From NCBI GenBank assembly GCA_036971615.1, contig JAYKKR010000002.1:248001-312000 (forward strand): 64,000 nucleotides of DNA. The letters run 5' to 3'. The notes under the pieces were generated by a model. The model was not told the origin of the DNA. It saw only the letters and a program-made list of their open reading frames with translations, and did not search any database. Each line of letters opens with the position of its first letter. Position 1 is the first letter of the stretch. A program made the translations under genes and the position numbers. The stretch comes from Amyloporia xantha (taxonomy: Eukaryota > Basidiomycota > Agaricomycetes > Polyporales > Adustoporiaceae). Positions 61,569-64,000 of the stretch are shown here, piece after piece.

Positions 61569-63932
61569 CTACTCTTCACCCATGTCCATATCCATGTCCA
61601 TGTCCGCCTCAGGCGCGAGCAGATCCTCCGCGGAGACACATTGATAGAGCGGCGAGTGCAGATACACAAGCGGCTGCACGTCTGTCTTCCGGTTCGCCAG
61701 CGGCCGAAAAGTGTCACGCCGGCGCAGAACCATGTTCGCGACCAGCTGGGCGATGCTGTACATGGCACCCTTCCCCAGCGCAACGCCCCTCTCCATCTTC
61801 AAATCCATTAGTGCGCCAATTTCCTTGCTGCGCTGCTTCTCCCGCTTCCGCGTCCGCCGCGCCTCCGCACGCATGTCCATGACGAGGTGCAGCTCACGCT
61901 TCCAGGCGCGCTTCTCATCCGCGTCCAGCTGCTCCGTGGCGCCCGTCTCCGAGCCCGAAGACTGCGGGGGAAGGAGCGCGTTCGCAGCGCTGTTCACACG
62001 CTCGCCGAGCTCTGCCTCTGCAGCCCGCGCGGCGCGCTCTGCAGACAGCGCGCGCCGGCGGACGGCACGCAGTTCGAGGAACTCGTCGACCTCCAGATTG
62101 GATGAAGCCGGGTCGAGCTGCACGTCAAGGAATTGGAGATCGTCATCGTCGGGCGACGGAGACCGCGCTAATGGCGGGTCTACCGATACCGGCTGCAAAA
62201 AGAGACCTAGCCCTTCCCGGTCAGCCGGAGGGGGCGTGATCAGAGATGGAGCAACTGTCCCAGAAGAGATGCACTCTTCTGTGAATGGCTCTGAGAACCC
62301 GTCCAGAAGCGAAGGGAGCGCGACGTGAGGTGAAGAAGGCGCAGGTGGCACTTCGAGGGGCTCGTTCATGTCAAAATCGGGGAGTGTCGCAAGTAGGGCA
62401 TGCGGGGAGCGTGGTATCGGTGTGAGGCACAAGCCGTCGTGGTAAGTACTCGGAAGGTCTTGAAAATCTCGGTGGAACGGCGACGCGACAAGAGACGGTG
62501 GCCAGGTATCCTCGTCTCTGGGTATTAGAGTATCAGCAAAGGAACTGTCGGAATCCGGGTCTGCAGGCGGTAGGAGCATAGACGAAGGGCGCGGCGACGA
62601 TGGCGGTGGCTCGCCGTCGATGTCCATGATGTCCGTTTGGTGGATGTCTCGGTAACTTGTGTCTTCGTGGCGTTCGTTCTGGAGGATCCATGGAGAATGT
62701 GACTGTGCGTCCAATTGTCCTTGGTCAAAGCAGGCCGAGCGATGATTTGCCGAGTCAAAACGCTCGTCAAATCCAAAGCGGTCGTCTCCTGATGGGGCAT
62801 GATCCAAATCAGGCAAGTCTAGTGAAAGGGACCTGGGCCTCGGAGAAGTGGGCGGTGAGTAATCACTGTCCCGTTCGCTACTCGTGGACCAATCCATGCT
62901 ACTCCAACTCGGAGTGCTGTGGTTCTGGGAATACTGAGTCGGAGATACCATAAACATAGAATCGTGACGGTAATCCGCCTTGGGGACCGCAGGATTAAAG
63001 GATGAATGATCGTCAAGGACCAGGTGGCCATGCATACTGACCGGCGATGAGGGGGTCCAATAGGAACTGGGCTCGATCTTGGAACACGATGAGGTGTCCT
63101 GTTCTTCGGGAAGCTCAGGCAAACTATCCATGCCAGATTTTCGGCGAGGCACATATTCCTCGAATCCAGAATCAGCACGCAAAGGCAATGGGTGGGGATC
63201 TGTGGTAGAGCTCTCCGGAACTTGGCCTAACTCTGACAAAGTCCCTTCAAAACTCCAGCCCCGCGACGAGGATGCGGACGGTTGCGTCGTAGACGATTGT
63301 CCGTGACATGCACGGTCGTTTCTCATCCTGCCTGATGTTCTTCTTTGCCAATAGCGTGCCTCCATAACATGTTCCGTCTCCGCTTCGTCATGGTGATCCA
63401 AGGGTAGGTGAGGACTTGAAAAGCGATTCGAGCGCGCAGCATCTACTCCATGGTCAACGTCAGGGAGGTCTAGCGTACCAAGCAAATGAGTAGGCGGTGG
63501 CGAGAGCGGTTCACGGAAGTCGAGCATCTCGTGTGACATGCTCAATCCGTCCGCGCTCTCTCCCATATACTCGTCCATGAAATAGTCTGTAAAAACCTCT
63601 CCGCAAATATCGGGCAAGGGCACGGTCGAACGCAGGGCCGAACCAGAAAGTGGGGGTGAGGGATAAGGTCTGTTGACACCGTTGTGGCGGGATTCCTGTG
63701 GCGCGTTTCTTCGTCGTGGCTCGTCCAAGCGTGGCGCAAAATCAATGTCGCGTACTGGACCAAGAAGTCGGTTAGCAGTCTGTGGATGTAAACCCAGCGC
63801 GCAAGAATATGCTGCACGGGACGAGAATTCGTCCTGAGGATGATGTGGTACGGTTGGAAGGATGTCAGTGTGGCGTGCCTTTCCAAGATAATAGCTGTCG
63901 TGAGCAGAGTGTAGAGCCATGTACGTGTTCAT
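61569..63932 (-). CDS. Long, largely disordered protein of unknown function
   Basis: A single uninterrupted frame of 787 residues with an ATG at 63932. The first ~620 residues are rich in Ser, Pro, Asp and His with short acidic-hydrophobic motifs (FTDYFMDEYMGE, MDSLPELPEEQ, FDMNEPLEVPPAP, LQFLDVQLDP), as in disordered transcription or adaptor proteins. The C-terminal ~160 residues are ordered and helical: VDEFLELRAVRRRALSAERA, KRELHLVMDMRAEARRTRKR and IGALMDLKMERGVALGKGAM. It ends in LVYLHSPLYQCVSAEDLLAP and a DMDMDMDMGEE tail. I recognise no named domain. The basic KREKQRSKE stretch could be a nuclear signal. Absence of introns over 2.4 kb is unusual for this genome. Confidence 0.75.
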   Translation of the reverse strand: MNTYMALHSAHDSYYLGKARHTDILPTVPHHPQDEFSSRAAYSCALGLHPQTANRLLGPVRDIDFAPRLDEPRRRNAPQESRHNGVNRPYPSPPLSGSALRSTVPLPDICGEVFTDYFMDEYMGESADGLSMSHEMLDFREPLSPPPTHLLGTLDLPDVDHGVDAARSNRFSSPHLPLDHHDEAETEHVMEARYWQRRTSGRMRNDRACHGQSSTTQPSASSSRGWSFEGTLSELGQVPESSTTDPHPLPLRADSGFEEYVPRRKSGMDSLPELPEEQDTSSCSKIEPSSYWTPSSPVSMHGHLVLDDHSSFNPAVPKADYRHDSMFMVSPTQYSQNHSTPSWSSMDWSTSSERDSDYSPPTSPRPRSLSLDLPDLDHAPSGDDRFGFDERFDSANHRSACFDQGQLDAQSHSPWILQNERHEDTSYRDIHQTDIMDIDGEPPPSSPRPSSMLLPPADPDSDSSFADTLIPRDEDTWPPSLVASPFHRDFQDLPSTYHDGLCLTPIPRSPHALLATLPDFDMNEPLEVPPAPSSPHVALPSLLDGFSEPFTEECISSGTVAPSLITPPPADREGLGLFLQPVSVDPPLARSPSPDDDDLQFLDVQLDPASSNLEVDEFLELRAVRRRALSAERAARAAEAELGERVNSAANALLPPQSSGSETGATEQLDADEKRAWKRELHLVMDMRAEARRTRKREKQRSKEIGALMDLKMERGVALGKGAMYSIAQLVANMVLRRRDTFRPLANRKTDVQPLVYLHSPLYQCVSAEDLLAPEADMDMDMDMGEE

Positions 63933-64000
63933 TATACTGCCACTGCTCGTGTTCCGACACTGCGCACGAAAATTGCTGTAAGTAAATTGCCAGCGGATGA
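63933..64000. other. Upstream sequence of the preceding minus-strand gene
   Basis: Short tail of the window, presumably 5' untranslated or promoter sequence of the gene ending at 63932. Nothing else can be said. Confidence 0.3.

Overview
The window is nuclear DNA of a filamentous basidiomycete, most likely an Agaricomycete. Genes are split by many introns of about 41-70 nt. The window holds a TET/JBP-KDZ transposon module, a large F-box gene of a mushroom-type family, and single-copy housekeeping genes of the expected kind (RAD7, an SRPK kinase, a Cnn_1N-domain microtubule organiser, an aldo/keto reductase). Gene models below were assembled by hand from GT-AG borders and reading-phase continuity. 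Family names come from recognised motifs, not from a search.

1-8.2 kb is a KDZ-type DNA transposon neighbourhood. The 3' part of a TET/JBP dioxygenase gene (+) runs tail to tail, 80 bp apart, into an 11-exon KDZ transposase gene (-). The transposase is open throughout except for one missing base in a homopolymer at 3780-3784. A small unknown gene is divergently paired with it. Beyond lie hairpin-forming tandem repeats (5.8-7.4 kb) and seven copies of an 86-bp satellite (7.59-8.19 kb).

8.2-34.8 kb is a mixed, partly decaying region. Live-looking genes are a small chromodomain protein, a zinc-finger-like protein, an F-box protein, a RING/coiled-coil protein, an intronless SUN-domain protein, an unknown four-exon gene, and a very long gene with a repeated W-[AST]-G-F motif. 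Relics are a 5'-truncated poly(A) retroposon with a 15-bp target duplication, a UTP6 pseudogene with a second collinear pseudogene, and a mitochondrial tyrosyl-tRNA synthetase pseudogene.

34.9-39.5 kb carries a WD40 gene. Its last intron appears to be 2.4 kb long and filled with decamer arrays in opposite orientations. An 11-bp pyrimidine-rich array follows.

39.5-64 kb is mostly housekeeping: RAD7 (nucleotide excision repair), SRPK kinase, aldo/keto reductase, Cnn_1N/Mto1-like protein, a C2-domain protein and a long disordered protein. The SRPK gene sits between two arms of a diverged inverted duplication of about 2 kb each. Each arm carries an HNH_2-like gene, and a third copy lies between them. 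All three copies lack the histidines expected of an active HNH nuclease. A 34-bp-arm hairpin lies next to one arm.

I recognised no rRNA, tRNA or CRISPR.
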